Positions 42,490 through 53,100 of a stretch of 64,000 nucleotides of DNA are shown one piece after another. Below the pieces are notes generated by a model. It was not told the origin of the DNA and did no database searches. It saw only the letters and a program-made list of their open reading frames with translations. This DNA comes from Sphingobacterium bambusae (GTDB lineage Bacteria; Bacteroidota; Bacteroidia; Sphingobacteriales; Sphingobacteriaceae), in the NCBI RefSeq assembly GCF_033955345.1, contig NZ_CP138332.1, positions 4,092,001 to 4,156,000 on the forward strand, given 5' to 3'. Positions within the stretch are counted from its first letter, which is position 1. Each line of letters begins with the position of its first letter. The position numbers were made by a program, and so were the translations under genes.

Positions 42490-44718
42490 ATGGCATACGA
42501 AATTATTATTTCGCAAGAGCTTGGCATTACCAACCGCCAAGTATCCACAACGATTGAACTTTTGGACGAAGGAGCGACGATTCCATTTATTGCGCGTTAC
42601 CGCAAGGAGATGACCGGAAGTTTGGATGAGGTACAGATCACCAGTATTCGTGATCGTGTGCAACAGCTGCGAGACTTGGATAAAAGGAAGGAAGCCGTAT
42701 TGAAATCGGTTACTGAGCAAGGAAAACTAACAGCCGAGCTGGAACAGCAAATAAAAAGTGCGGAAACCATGGCCATCTTGGAAGATATTTATCTGCCTTA
42801 CAAGCCGAAAAGGAAAACACGCGCTTCCGTTGCTCGGGAGAAGGGACTACAACCCTTGGCCGATCAACTGTTGCGGCAGGAACACGGAGCTATTGCCGGA
42901 TGGGCGGAAGCCTTCATCAATGAGGAGCATGGCGTGGAGAAATTGGAAGATGCACTTTCTGGGGCCCGTGACATCATTGCGGAGCAAATTGCTGAAGATG
43001 CGGATGTCAGAACGCGTGCACGTAAAGTATTTTTGGATAAAGGACAGTTTGTATCTCGCGTAGTTGCGGGCAAAGAGGAGGCTGCATTAAAATATAAAGA
43101 TTATTTCGAATGGTCCGAATTCTTGAAAGATGCGCCATCACACCGCGTATTAGCAATGCGCCGTGGCGAAAAGGAAGAATTGCTGTACTTGGATATCGCA
43201 GTGGACGAAACGGAAATTCTACCAACGATTGATAGGCTATATGTAAAGAGCAGTAATGAGGCTGCAGCACAGGTGAGGTTGGCCTTGCAGGACAGCTACA
43301 AGCGTTTGCTGAAGCCATCCATGGAAACGGAAGTGCGTGTTTTGACACGCCAACGTGCCGATGAAGAGGCTATACGTGTATTTGCTGACAACGTTCGCCA
43401 GTTACTTTTGGCGGCTCCCTTGGGCCAAAAGCGATTGTTGGCAATCGATCCCGGGTTCCGTACAGGATGCAAAACAGTGGTACTTGATGCGCAAGGTACT
43501 TTGTTGGAAAATACCGCAATTTTTCCGCATACGGGAGCGGGGGGAGCTGCTGAAGCTGCCAAGACCGTAAAACATTTGGTTGAGAAGCACAATATTGAAG
43601 CTATAGCTGTCGGCAATGGTACTGCAGGAAGGGAGACAGAGGAGTTTGTACGTAAATTGGGCATCCAAGGGGTAACACTTGTCATGGTCAATGAATCTGG
43701 CGCATCGATTTACTCTGCTTCGGATGTAGCGAGGGAGGAATTTCCTGATCATGATGTGACAGTGCGTGGCGCTGTATCGATTGGTCGACGGTTGATGGAT
43801 CCTTTGGCGGAGCTGGTGAAGATTGATCCCAAGTCAATCGGGGTAGGGCAATATCAGCACGATGTTGACCAAAATAAGTTGCAAACAGCATTGGACGATA
43901 CGGTAATTTCTTGTGTGAACGCCGTGGGTGTTGAGTTGAACACCGCCTCTAAGCAGGTTCTTGCTTACGTTTCTGGGTTGGGTCCTTCATTGGCCCAACA
44001 GATTGTGAATTACAGGATGGCAAACGGACCTTTCCGTTCCAGAAAGGAACTGAAGAAGGTGCCGCGTCTCGGCGATAAGGCCTTCGAACAAGCTGCTGGT
44101 TTTCTGCGGATTCGTAATGGAGAGCACCCATTAGATGCATCAGCCGTGCATCCTGAACGATACGCCTTGGTGGAGCAGATGGCGAAAGATGTAAACAGCA
44201 AAGTAGCTGATCTTTTGTCTAACGATGAGCTACGGAAGCAAATCGATCTAAAGAAATATGTATCGGATCAAGTTGGTTTACCAACGTTAAATGATATTCT
44301 TGCGGAGCTTTCAAAACCAGGGCGTGACCCGCGGGAGCAATTCGAAGAGTTTAACTTCACGGATGGTGTAAATGCAGTTTCGGATCTACGTGTAGGGATG
44401 AAGTTACCGGGTATCGTGACAAACATTACTAATTTTGGAGCATTCGTTGATATCGGTGTACACCAAGATGGTTTAGTGCATCTTAGCCAGTTGGCGAACC
44501 GTTATATTGCTGATCCACATGAAGTGGTTAAGGTACAGCAAAAAGTGATGGTGACCGTAACGGAAGTGGATGAGCGTAGAAATAGAATAGGATTGTCTAT
44601 GAAGACAGAAGAAAAGCGTAATCCAGCACCGAAACGTGATCGGGACAACAAACCGCGTCAGCAACCAGAAACAGATATGGCATCGAAGCTGGCTGCATTA
44701 GCAAGTAAATTTAAATAG
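42490..44718 (+). CDS. tex: Tex, S1-domain RNA-binding transcription accessory protein
   Basis: A 742-residue cytoplasmic protein. The N-terminal helical Tex domain (about 1-200) starts with ITNRQVSTTIELLDEGATIPFIARYRKE, the family signature. The YqgF-like RNase H fold (about 318-450) has AIDPGFRTGCKTVVLD. Helix-hairpin-helix motifs (about 490-560, SGLGPSLAQQIVNYRMANGP) follow, and the S1 domain (about 640-710) is GIVTNITNFGAFVDIGVHQDG. It binds nucleic acid during transcription stress. Length is normal. Confidence 0.96.
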   Translation: MAYEIIISQELGITNRQVSTTIELLDEGATIPFIARYRKEMTGSLDEVQITSIRDRVQQLRDLDKRKEAVLKSVTEQGKLTAELEQQIKSAETMAILEDIYLPYKPKRKTRASVAREKGLQPLADQLLRQEHGAIAGWAEAFINEEHGVEKLEDALSGARDIIAEQIAEDADVRTRARKVFLDKGQFVSRVVAGKEEAALKYKDYFEWSEFLKDAPSHRVLAMRRGEKEELLYLDIAVDETEILPTIDRLYVKSSNEAAAQVRLALQDSYKRLLKPSMETEVRVLTRQRADEEAIRVFADNVRQLLLAAPLGQKRLLAIDPGFRTGCKTVVLDAQGTLLENTAIFPHTGAGGAAEAAKTVKHLVEKHNIEAIAVGNGTAGRETEEFVRKLGIQGVTLVMVNESGASIYSASDVAREEFPDHDVTVRGAVSIGRRLMDPLAELVKIDPKSIGVGQYQHDVDQNKLQTALDDTVISCVNAVGVELNTASKQVLAYVSGLGPSLAQQIVNYRMANGPFRSRKELKKVPRLGDKAFEQAAGFLRIRNGEHPLDASAVHPERYALVEQMAKDVNSKVADLLSNDELRKQIDLKKYVSDQVGLPTLNDILAELSKPGRDPREQFEEFNFTDGVNAVSDLRVGMKLPGIVTNITNFGAFVDIGVHQDGLVHLSQLANRYIADPHEVVKVQQKVMVTVTEVDERRNRIGLSMKTEEKRNPAPKRDRDNKPRQQPETDMASKLAALASKFK

Positions 44719-44750
44719 AAAAAGGGAGCGATTTCGCTCCCTTTTTCTAT
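44718..44750. terminator. Bidirectional terminator between tex and susD
   Basis: GAAAAAGGGAGCG (44718-44730) pairs with CGCTCCCTTTTTC (44735-44747) over ATTT, with T-rich ends on both strands. It starts on the last base of the tex stop codon. Confidence 0.92.
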
Positions 44751-44753
44751 TTA

Positions 44754-46118
44754 TTAGTATCCTGGGTTTTGTTCCAGCCCACCGCCGAGGACAATCTGTC
44801 CCGATGGTATAGGATAAACAAAGTATTGCTCGCTGGATAAGGTACTATATTTTTCTAGTGCCAGCCCTGTGCGACAGAAGTCAAACCAAGTTTCGCCTTC
44901 GAAAAGTAGCTCGCGCTCCTTTTCTTCCTGTACGAACTGTACAAAGGATTCTAACCCAGTGAATTCGGTGATTTCCTTACTTACGTTAGCTCTCGTCAAC
45001 ACGGCGTTCAGAGAGTTAAAGGCATCGGTGGAAACGGTTCCGCTGACACGTGCAGCTGCTTCAGCATGGATCAAATAAATTTCTGCTAAACGAATGATGG
45101 GCAGATTTTGGCTCGGTGGGTTTGCATTCGGAAATTTACCGATGTAAAACTGATTGCGGGTACCTTTAAATACCGAAAAATCACGTCTGCTATCCTCTTC
45201 TTCAAACAACGCCACGATCGTTGAATCTTTAGCGCGGAATAACATACTCGCATTATCGTTGCTGACTAAGGCTAGTGGGTTGGTTGTCTGATCATCAAAC
45301 TGTAGCTCAAAAATCGATTCCGTCGTATTTTCGTTTTGCCAAATACTTGGATAACTGCTTACCAATTGAAAAGCTTCAGAATCAATGATTTCTTTGGCCA
45401 AGTTAGCGGCCTGTGTGTAGTCATTGGTGTACTGCGCTTGGTAAAGGTAAACTTTTGCCAGTAGGGCTCTCGCGGCAGCTTTCGTTGCGCGCCCTTTGGT
45501 AGCCTCCACACTCTCGTTGGATTCTGCCAAAGCTTCGATACTCTCGGTCAAATCCGTCACGATCTGCGCATAGATTTCCTCTGGATCACTCTGTCCAATA
45601 GCTTGATCCTCGTCTTCTGTCGTCGCGGTTAATTTGAGCGGCACACGTCCGAAAGCTCTGACCAAGAAAAAGTAGCTCAGGCTGCGGATGAATTTACCCT
45701 CCCCAATAAATTGGTTTCTTTTTTCGACGGAGATGGCGTTTTCTGGAATTTCAGGAACACGTAGGATGATATTGTTCGCGGCATTGATGGTGTTGTATAC
45801 CCCTTGCCATACATTGGATGTCCAAGGGTTGATGACCGTTACGTTATGTGTCGCGAAGTTTTCGTATTCGGGAAATGCCGACGCATGGGCAACATGGCGG
45901 GCTGAAAACTCGGGCACGATAACAGCGGTTTGTCCCCAAGCAAAGGAACTGGTCATTGTGCGGTACATACCGATAACGGCAGAGTTAGCATTGGTTTCTG
46001 AATTGAAGAAGTTATCGTTCGTCACTTGGCTGAGGGGTTCTCGGTCTAGAAAACTGTCGCAAGAGGAGAAGCCTACAGCGAAAAGCGCGAAGATGGAAAG
46101 TTTATATAGCGTATTCAT
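44754..46118 (-). CDS. SusD/RagB-type outer-membrane nutrient-binding lipoprotein
   Basis: A 454-residue lipoprotein (lipobox GFSSC, cysteine about 20, then DSFLDREPLSQVT as in the family). Tetratricopeptide-like helices follow (about 50-250), and the C-terminal part ends with LPIIRLAEIYLIHAEAAARV and ERELLFEGETWFDFCRTG, both strong SusD markers. It caps the SusC transporter at the cell surface and hands it a ligand. It lies 15 bp after susC on the same strand. No glycoside hydrolase or regulator is adjacent, so the ligand cannot be inferred from context. Confidence 0.95.
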   Translation of the reverse strand: MNTLYKLSIFALFAVGFSSCDSFLDREPLSQVTNDNFFNSETNANSAVIGMYRTMTSSFAWGQTAVIVPEFSARHVAHASAFPEYENFATHNVTVINPWTSNVWQGVYNTINAANNIILRVPEIPENAISVEKRNQFIGEGKFIRSLSYFFLVRAFGRVPLKLTATTEDEDQAIGQSDPEEIYAQIVTDLTESIEALAESNESVEATKGRATKAAARALLAKVYLYQAQYTNDYTQAANLAKEIIDSEAFQLVSSYPSIWQNENTTESIFELQFDDQTTNPLALVSNDNASMLFRAKDSTIVALFEEEDSRRDFSVFKGTRNQFYIGKFPNANPPSQNLPIIRLAEIYLIHAEAAARVSGTVSTDAFNSLNAVLTRANVSKEITEFTGLESFVQFVQEEKERELLFEGETWFDFCRTGLALEKYSTLSSEQYFVYPIPSGQIVLGGGLEQNPGY

Positions 46119-46133
46119 GTGTGTGCTCTAATG

Positions 46134-49100
46134 TTAAAATGACAAATTGATACCTGCAGTGAAAATGCGTGGCTGTGGATAACTTCCGTAGTCGTAACCA
46201 TAAATTAATCCGGTATTTGCACCGCCATGGCTGGAACCAACTTCCGGATCAAACCCTTTGTATTTGGTGAATACATAGGCATTCTGTACAGTTACATAAG
46301 CACGAAGCTTGTTCACTTTGATTTTGTCCGTAAGGTCTTTCGGTAGCGAGTATCCTAAGGTGATATTCCGCAGACGGAAGAAAGAACCATCCTGTACAAA
46401 TCGATCGGAAATGGCAGAGTTATCGAAATTTCCGGGTGTTGGGCGAGGGACGTCGGTTTGATCTCCCGGTTGTCTCCATCTATCCACCCAATCCACTAAG
46501 CCGTTCGAGCTTAGGTTTGAACCCCCAAGACCGGTTGCCAAGTTGTAGTTGAACAAGTCGTTGCCATAGGAGAACTGCCCCATGATGCTTAGATCAAAGT
46601 TTTTATACTGGAAATTGTTGGTTATACCACCGAAAAACTGCGGATTGGGATCACCAATAATCTGCCGATCTAGGGGATCGCTAGGCGTGGTTGGCTGACC
46701 ATCACGACCTTCGTACTCCACAAGTCCTGTCTCCGGATTCACTCCAATCATTTTCCAGCCAAAGAACGTGCCTAAAGGCAGCCCAGCTTCGGCGATATTC
46801 AGCTCGCCAACACCACCTAACATCCTAGGAATACCTGGAGGAAGTGCTAATACTTTGTTTTTGTTGAAGGTCATGTTCAACGAGGTGGTCCATTTAAATG
46901 CTCCAACTAGATTTTGTGTCGTCAACTCAAATTCGAAACCTTTGTTTTCGATATCACCTGAATTTGTAAACTGGTTCAGGTAACCCGAACTGGTCAATAT
47001 CGGCACAGCAATGAGCAAGTCTGACGTCTTTTTGTAGTAATAGTCGGCAAGGATGGATATTCTGTTGTTAAACAAGCCTAAGTCGATCCCGATATCGGTT
47101 TGTTGCGTGGTTTCCCATTTCAGATTGATATCGCCCAGTACCGCCGGAACAAAGCCAGGTGCGCCTAGGTAGTTATTACCACCATTGTATAATGAGTAAC
47201 TAGCATAGTTGCCAATGTTTTGGTTACCCGTTACTCCCCAGCTACCACGAAGCTTTAAATTGTTGATGGTAGGGATTTCCTTCATGAAGCTTTCCTCGGA
47301 AACGCGCCAAGCTGCGGCCACGGAAGGGAAAGTAGCCCATCGGTTTTCACGGCCGAAGCGGGATGAGCCATCAGAACGTAGATTAGCGGTTACGATGTAC
47401 TTCTTTTGAAAATCGTAGCTTACACGCGCAAAGCCCGATGCAATAGCCCATTCCTCAGGGAATGAATTGGCTCCCGTAACGACTCCACCAGCACTGATGT
47501 ATGGAATGTCGTTTGAAGGGAAATTATTGCGTTGACCATGTACAAACTCCAAGCGGGATTCTTGCACAGAAAAACCACCGAGGGCGTTGATATGATGGTC
47601 GCCGAAAGTTTTGTCGAATGTTAAGGTTGTTTCGTTGATCCATAGCTGATCACGGGTGTTACGTCGTGCACCGATACCGCCTTGGCTGGCAAATGCCCGT
47701 AGTCCGCTAGGCGGCATGAAGAATGTCTCGTCAATAAAGCTCGCGTCAACACCGAAGCTTGTTTTCAGCGCTAGAGCAGGTATGATGCGGTACTCCGCAC
47801 TTGCATTAGCTAATATTCGCCAAGTCTGTGCATTATTGATGGGTAGGTTTAGTATCGCCAAAGGATTCTCTCGCGTAGCACTCACCTGATCGTAAACATA
47901 ATTTCCATTTTCATCATAGATATTCAAGTTTGGCGGCGCGAAGATCCCATTTTTTGTCGCCCCCTCGCGCGAATTTTCCTCCTGTATACGATCGTTTTCA
48001 GCACGGGTAACGTTGATTGCCGTTGCAAAGTTGAGCTTTTCGCTATGCTGATGATTTAGGTTTATACGCCCGCTGATTCGGTTAAAGTCCGAACCGTGCA
48101 GAATACCGCCCTGCCTCATGTAGCCAAATGAAGTGTAGTACTGCGTTTTGTCGCTACCTCCGCTAGCAGCAAGCTCATAGCTTCGTGTGGCTGCTTTTCT
48201 AAATACCACATCCTGCCAATCGGTGTTGATGGAAGGATTGGATAAAATTTGATCGGGGATAACCCGACTAGGATCTTCCTGTTGGTATATGCTGTAGAAA
48301 TCGCGCATGTAATCTTGGTACTGCGCGGTGTTCATCATCTTGTACTTGCGTTCGGAAGGCATCTCGGAGTAGCCTTCGTACATGTTGAAGTGGAATTGGC
48401 TTGTTCCTGCATCTCCTTTCTTTGTCGTAATCAAGACCACGCCATTAGCTGCGCGAGAACCGTATATAGATGAAGAAGCCGCATCTTTCAGGATTTCGAC
48501 CGATTGCACATCGGAAGGGTTCAAGGAAGACAATACGTTTATACCCTGTGTTCCTCCTCCAAAATCGAAGGTCGAACCTCCGGTAAAGTTGGTGGTACTG
48601 TTCACCGGAATTCCATCGATAACATAAAGTGGATCAGAGCTGGCATTGATGGACGTCGTACCGCGTACACGGATGCTCAATCCACCACCCGGTGAACCGG
48701 ATTTTTGAGATACCTGTACACCACCTGCCTTTCCTTGGATCGCTTGCGGGATACTAGGAAGGACCTCGTTTTCGATCTGATCAGATCCTATGCTCGACAC
48801 GGAGCTGGCCAGTGTAGCCCGTTCCATGGTGCCATAACCGACAGCAACCACCTGTACCGATTGAATCGTTTTCGTTTCCTGTGTTAGGGTAACAGCTACC
48901 GTTTTACGGTTGTTGAGTACCTCTTCATGCTCCTTATATCCTACGGCGCTGAAAATAAGTGCTTGGCTATTTGCGGCGGCAATACTGAACTTTCCCTGAT
49001 CGTCCGTCGCAGCGGTAATGGCTTGGCCTTTTACCGATACGGTAGCACCAGCAACAGGCCCGTTGGCATCGCGTACTGTTCCTTGAACGAGATCTTGCGC

Positions 49101-49679
49101 ATTTTGTGGCGTAGCGGCCGAATCTGTTTTGACCGCTGTTTTTGCTTGCGTGGAATCAGCTTGCACGGGAACAAGGCCTGTAGCCCTTGTCGCGGTGGAA
49201 TCCGTCTGTGTTGAATCTACGGCATTGGTTGCCGTTGCTGTAGAATCTGTCTTGACCGAATCGGGCGGCGCTACTTTAAGCACCACATGAATTTCGCTGC
49301 GGTTGTTCACCGGCTCCTCATGTCTAGCAAAGTCGGTTTTATTGAATATCAAGGTAGCATCAGGCTTCGCCTCTAGAGCATATGCGCCCTGTTCATCGGA
49401 AACAACATTAACGGACTCTCCTTTGACCGTAACGATCACGCCCTGCATAGGCGCCCCCTGCTCGTCTTTGATAGACCCCTTGATAGCATTGAGGGTATCC
49501 AAGACCATTGGTGATGCCGACCAGTAATTACGTGAAGTGTTGTTTTCTTTGAGCGGGTTGGTAAGGGATGTCGTTACCTTTTGGTTTACTGCTGTACTTG
49601 TTTCGGACGGAGAGAGGGATGAAAACACGGGGAGCGGCCCGAACAAGAGTAGCGGAATAGCATAGATAGAATGTTTCAT
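46134..49679 (-). CDS. SusC/RagA-type TonB-linked transporter with two N-terminal CarboxypepD-like domains
   Basis: A 1181-residue outer-membrane transporter. After the signal region come two similar beta-sandwich domains: about 64-136 (IKGSIKDEQGAPMQGVIVTV) and about 197-267 (VQGTVRDANGPVAGATVSVK), joined by a ~60-residue linker rich in T-D-S-T-A. The plug follows: VQVVAVGYG (about 275), QAIQGKAGGVQVSQ, RGTTSINASSDPLYVIDG, and the barrel to the last residue (AGINLSF). One such N-terminal domain is normal; two are unusual. It depends on TonB for energy, and a TonB-type protein is encoded at 55772. Confidence 0.95.
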   Translation of the reverse strand: MKHSIYAIPLLLFGPLPVFSSLSPSETSTAVNQKVTTSLTNPLKENNTSRNYWSASPMVLDTLNAIKGSIKDEQGAPMQGVIVTVKGESVNVVSDEQGAYALEAKPDATLIFNKTDFARHEEPVNNRSEIHVVLKVAPPDSVKTDSTATATNAVDSTQTDSTATRATGLVPVQADSTQAKTAVKTDSAATPQNAQDLVQGTVRDANGPVAGATVSVKGQAITAATDDQGKFSIAAANSQALIFSAVGYKEHEEVLNNRKTVAVTLTQETKTIQSVQVVAVGYGTMERATLASSVSSIGSDQIENEVLPSIPQAIQGKAGGVQVSQKSGSPGGGLSIRVRGTTSINASSDPLYVIDGIPVNSTTNFTGGSTFDFGGGTQGINVLSSLNPSDVQSVEILKDAASSSIYGSRAANGVVLITTKKGDAGTSQFHFNMYEGYSEMPSERKYKMMNTAQYQDYMRDFYSIYQQEDPSRVIPDQILSNPSINTDWQDVVFRKAATRSYELAASGGSDKTQYYTSFGYMRQGGILHGSDFNRISGRINLNHQHSEKLNFATAINVTRAENDRIQEENSREGATKNGIFAPPNLNIYDENGNYVYDQVSATRENPLAILNLPINNAQTWRILANASAEYRIIPALALKTSFGVDASFIDETFFMPPSGLRAFASQGGIGARRNTRDQLWINETTLTFDKTFGDHHINALGGFSVQESRLEFVHGQRNNFPSNDIPYISAGGVVTGANSFPEEWAIASGFARVSYDFQKKYIVTANLRSDGSSRFGRENRWATFPSVAAAWRVSEESFMKEIPTINNLKLRGSWGVTGNQNIGNYASYSLYNGGNNYLGAPGFVPAVLGDINLKWETTQQTDIGIDLGLFNNRISILADYYYKKTSDLLIAVPILTSSGYLNQFTNSGDIENKGFEFELTTQNLVGAFKWTTSLNMTFNKNKVLALPPGIPRMLGGVGELNIAEAGLPLGTFFGWKMIGVNPETGLVEYEGRDGQPTTPSDPLDRQIIGDPNPQFFGGITNNFQYKNFDLSIMGQFSYGNDLFNYNLATGLGGSNLSSNGLVDWVDRWRQPGDQTDVPRPTPGNFDNSAISDRFVQDGSFFRLRNITLGYSLPKDLTDKIKVNKLRAYVTVQNAYVFTKYKGFDPEVGSSHGGANTGLIYGYDYGSYPQPRIFTAGINLSF

Positions 49680-49776
49680 TCGTGACTTTTAGTTTTTTAA
49701 TTTTTTTACCATTATCTGCAGTTCTAACAAAAAATCCTCTGCTGTCGTTCATCCTATCAATTATAATATTTTTGTT

Positions 49777-49807
49777 ACAAACTATGTTTCTAACGTTCTC
49801 TTTACAA
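49777..49807 (-). promoter_or_regulatory. Putative susC promoter
   Basis: On the minus strand, TTG (49805-49807) and TAGTTTGT (49777-49784), 20 bp apart, match the -33/-7 pattern with one mismatch. The transcript would have a ~90-bp leader. Confidence 0.5.
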
Positions 49808-49891
49808 TAAATAGTATGCAAATTCAAATAAAAATGTATATTTCTTTGGTTTTTCATGTGCTGATGTACAGTTTACCGATAAATTTAAACC

Positions 49892-50179
49892 ATGACATAC
49901 GAAGATTTTTTACATAGTTTAGAACGCGAAGATGCTCCACTAGAGCTTTCTGTACAGCTACAGGCGCTGTGGTACGACCGAAAAGGAGATTGGAAAAGGG
50001 CGCATGATCTTATCGATCACTTGGAAGACCGCACATCGGCCCATGTTCATGCTTACCTCCATCGTGTGGAGGGCGATGCTTGGAATGCACGTTACTGGTA
50101 TAACCGTGCGCAGCAGCCGGTCTTCGAAGGGGCTTTAGAAGACGAATGGGAAGCGTTGTTAAAGCTATTGTTGAATTAG
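49892..50179 (+). CDS. Small conserved hypothetical protein
   Basis: A 95-residue cytoplasmic protein with no signal peptide. The chain is helical and rich in aspartate, histidine and tryptophan (LQALWYDRKGDWKRAHDLID at about 25-44, RVEGDAWNARYWYNRAQQPV at about 57-76), which resembles a pair of tetratricopeptide-like helices. It looks like the short hypothetical proteins found across Bacteroidota. Its last 4 bases overlap the end of the convergent tamB-like gene. Function is unknown. Confidence 0.7.
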   Translation: MTYEDFLHSLEREDAPLELSVQLQALWYDRKGDWKRAHDLIDHLEDRTSAHVHAYLHRVEGDAWNARYWYNRAQQPVFEGALEDEWEALLKLLLN

Positions 50180-53100
50180 TTGTTGCTTAGGCTGTCTGTT
50201 GCGATGGTCGTTGGAGCTGTTCTTTGTTTACGTTCATTCCAAATCCATAATTTTCGCCAAAACTCAGAGAAGCTATTAAATTCTTGACGATATACCAATC
50301 CGACAGCACTGATGTAGTCACTGTATGGTGTGAAGAGGAAGTTTCGTGTGTTTAGGCGATTATATGCCCTTAATACAAGATTTCCGTCTTGTCGTAATCT
50401 GAATGTCACTTCGGCATCGGTAGCCACTTGATCTGAGAACAGCGTCAGGTCGTTGAGCTGGCTGCGGCTTCGGTCACTTACACCACCAGTCAAGATCAGC
50501 CGGTCGTCGAAAAAGCGCAAGGATGCGGAGGCGTCGTTGAAAGATCGGATGTTGAGATCCAAAAAATTCATATTTAGCGATTGAGAGATAATGCTATTCA
50601 GCTGGTTGAATGCAATTTCTGTCCCGGCGGATAATAATGTGTTGTTTACTTCGCGGCCGAACTCCTGCGTGGACGCCGGCGTGAAACTACGCCGAACAAT
50701 AAGACTGATGGCTTGTTGGTTGACGTTATTGCCGTCACTGAGATAACCCTGCAGCTCATCTTTCACATAAGGATCTTGTGGAAAGTTAAGATCAAACGAA
50801 ACTTCCGGTTGCGATAACGTGCCCTTTAGGATCATATCGGCCTGCGCAAGAATTCGGTCATTGTTTTCGGTACGCCCCGCGGCATTGTAGAGCGGAGCAA
50901 CTGAGGTGCGCTGTTGATAGGTAGCACTCAGGTTTATTGTTGCTTCGGCAGGATTTCCCGCCCAGCGGATGGTTCCGCCTTCCTTGAGATCAAAAAATTT
51001 ATTGAAGAAATCCTGTGCTGTAAAATGGAATTTACCTGCCAAAACATGGTAATCGCCAAACATCTCAAAATCGCCTAAGTTGGAAATGCGCAACGAGATA
51101 TTTCCGGTACCGACGCCCTTTAGCGATCCAATATTGTTTTCGAGGTTTATTTCGGCATCACGGGTCAAATTTAAGTCCATGTTCATCGTGAGCCCCTGAA
51201 AGAGCCGTTTGGATAGCGCCTTGTCCTCCGACGTGGAGTCGGTATTCGTGAAGTAGAAAAAGTCGTTGTCACTAACTTTAAGCGAACTATTGAATGGAAT
51301 AGTGATGACCGTATTGGGATTCGACCGCGCATTGATATCGATATTGATGCCGCTCGTAGGCCCCTTAAAACGAAATATACCTGAAGCGTAGGCGGTACCA
51401 AAGAAGACCTCGTTGTCCTTCCTGCCGGTGTTTAGAATTTGGAAATTGTCGGCCGTTGCCTCAATATCCAAGCTGGGGTCGCTGAGTGTGCTGAGGTCTA
51501 TATATCCTTTTGCCATTGCTCTGCTATTTTTAGCATCGGAAAAGCGCAGGTTATTCAAGTGTATGCGATTGTCCTGTATCAACGATTGTTGGTTGGATAA
51601 AACGTAGGTCGTGTTGAGATAGTTCACGAGAAATGAAGCATCGCGAATATCGGCGGAGCCATTTATAATAGGATTGCGTAACGTTCCCCCGATATGGACA
51701 TCACCGCTTACTTTTCCGTAAAGATCGGATACCAATGTGCGTACGAAGGGTTGCAAGATGCCAAGATCTAGGTCTTTCACCTTGCCCCGTAATTGCAGCG
51801 CCTCCGTCGACGACTGCACATCATAGGTGCCCGTTAGGTCTACACCACGCCCGTCGATATCGACAAGCTTGGAGTTTAATTGAATCAAACCATGAGCCGG
51901 ATCGAAATCCGCATTTACTTGTAGCGTTCCAATGGGAAGGTTGTTAAAGATAATGGGCGTTGTGTTGATATGTGTGGATAGCGTAGGCTTTCGGAATACC
52001 GAATGCAGGTGTACATCTCCGTTAAGATTGCCCTGAAGCTGTATGCCAAGCGGTTTTGTAATGCCGCTCAGAGAAGATAAGCTAAATTCTCGAAAAGCTA
52101 TTTCGAGATCATCATCTTCATTCGAAAGAATTCCATTGAGACTAACTTCTTGTCGATCGCGTTTGAGTAGCAAATTTTTGAGGTAGAATTTGCCTTTGGA
52201 AACGCGCAGGTCAGCATCTTCATTAATTTGCCATTTCTCCTTGTCCAACACAATTTCCGATTTGTCGAAACGAATGTAGGCAGGTTTGTTGTGGGCAAAG
52301 TGTATGTTTCCGTTTAGATTCAGGTAATTCGCCCTGCTAGTTTCCGAAAGAGCAATTTGGAAGGTCAGACTGTCATTGGCCAAAGTATTCTGTATATGTA
52401 TATGCTCTACGTATGCAGAGTCTGAGAAGCTAAACCGATCAGCATCGACTAAAAGGGAAAAGGCACGGTCATCGGCTTGCTCCGTAAGGGACAGGTTGGT
52501 AATCTTCAGTCCTTTGTAGGATACCGTGGGACTAAAGGCCTTAAAGTTGGCCGTATAGTCGTCCGATGAGAACTTCGCGGTCAAGTGTGCGCCATCTTCC
52601 AGTCGCAAGTTAGGGTCAAACAACGCCGATATTGGATCAAACGATTTAATATTGACTTGAAGATCGAAATTCTGCGGGTTGTAAGGTGATGCCTCAATGT
52701 TGATTGCCGGAGCATAGCGCATGGCCAGCGAGCGGAAGTAGGCGGCGATGGTGTTGAGATCGATCTGTCCACTTAACTGCCCATCAACCACATCAGATTT
52801 TAATACCAATAACTTGGATAGCTCGTCACCTTCCGACGTAAAGTCAAGGTAATCCATGGCAAAGGTGCCTCTGGAAGATTGAAATTGTATCTCGTCCGCA
52901 TAAATATGTCCGTTAAGGGAATTGAGTGAGGATCCTTGCAAGGAGGCCTGTAAGTTGGATTGCTTGAGGACTATGCTGTCTTTTGAAAAAAGGTTTAGTC
53001 GTTTTAGGTCAAGCGTTTCGATCGCTGAGGAAAGCGTGTAAATCGGCAGCGTTTGGTTCCAGTCTATATTGCCTTCAAATGATAGCATCGCATGAATGTC

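Noticed and set aside
44754..49679. A complete polysaccharide utilisation locus
   Set aside because: Only SusC and SusD are present. No glycoside hydrolase, lyase, sulfatase or hybrid regulator lies near.
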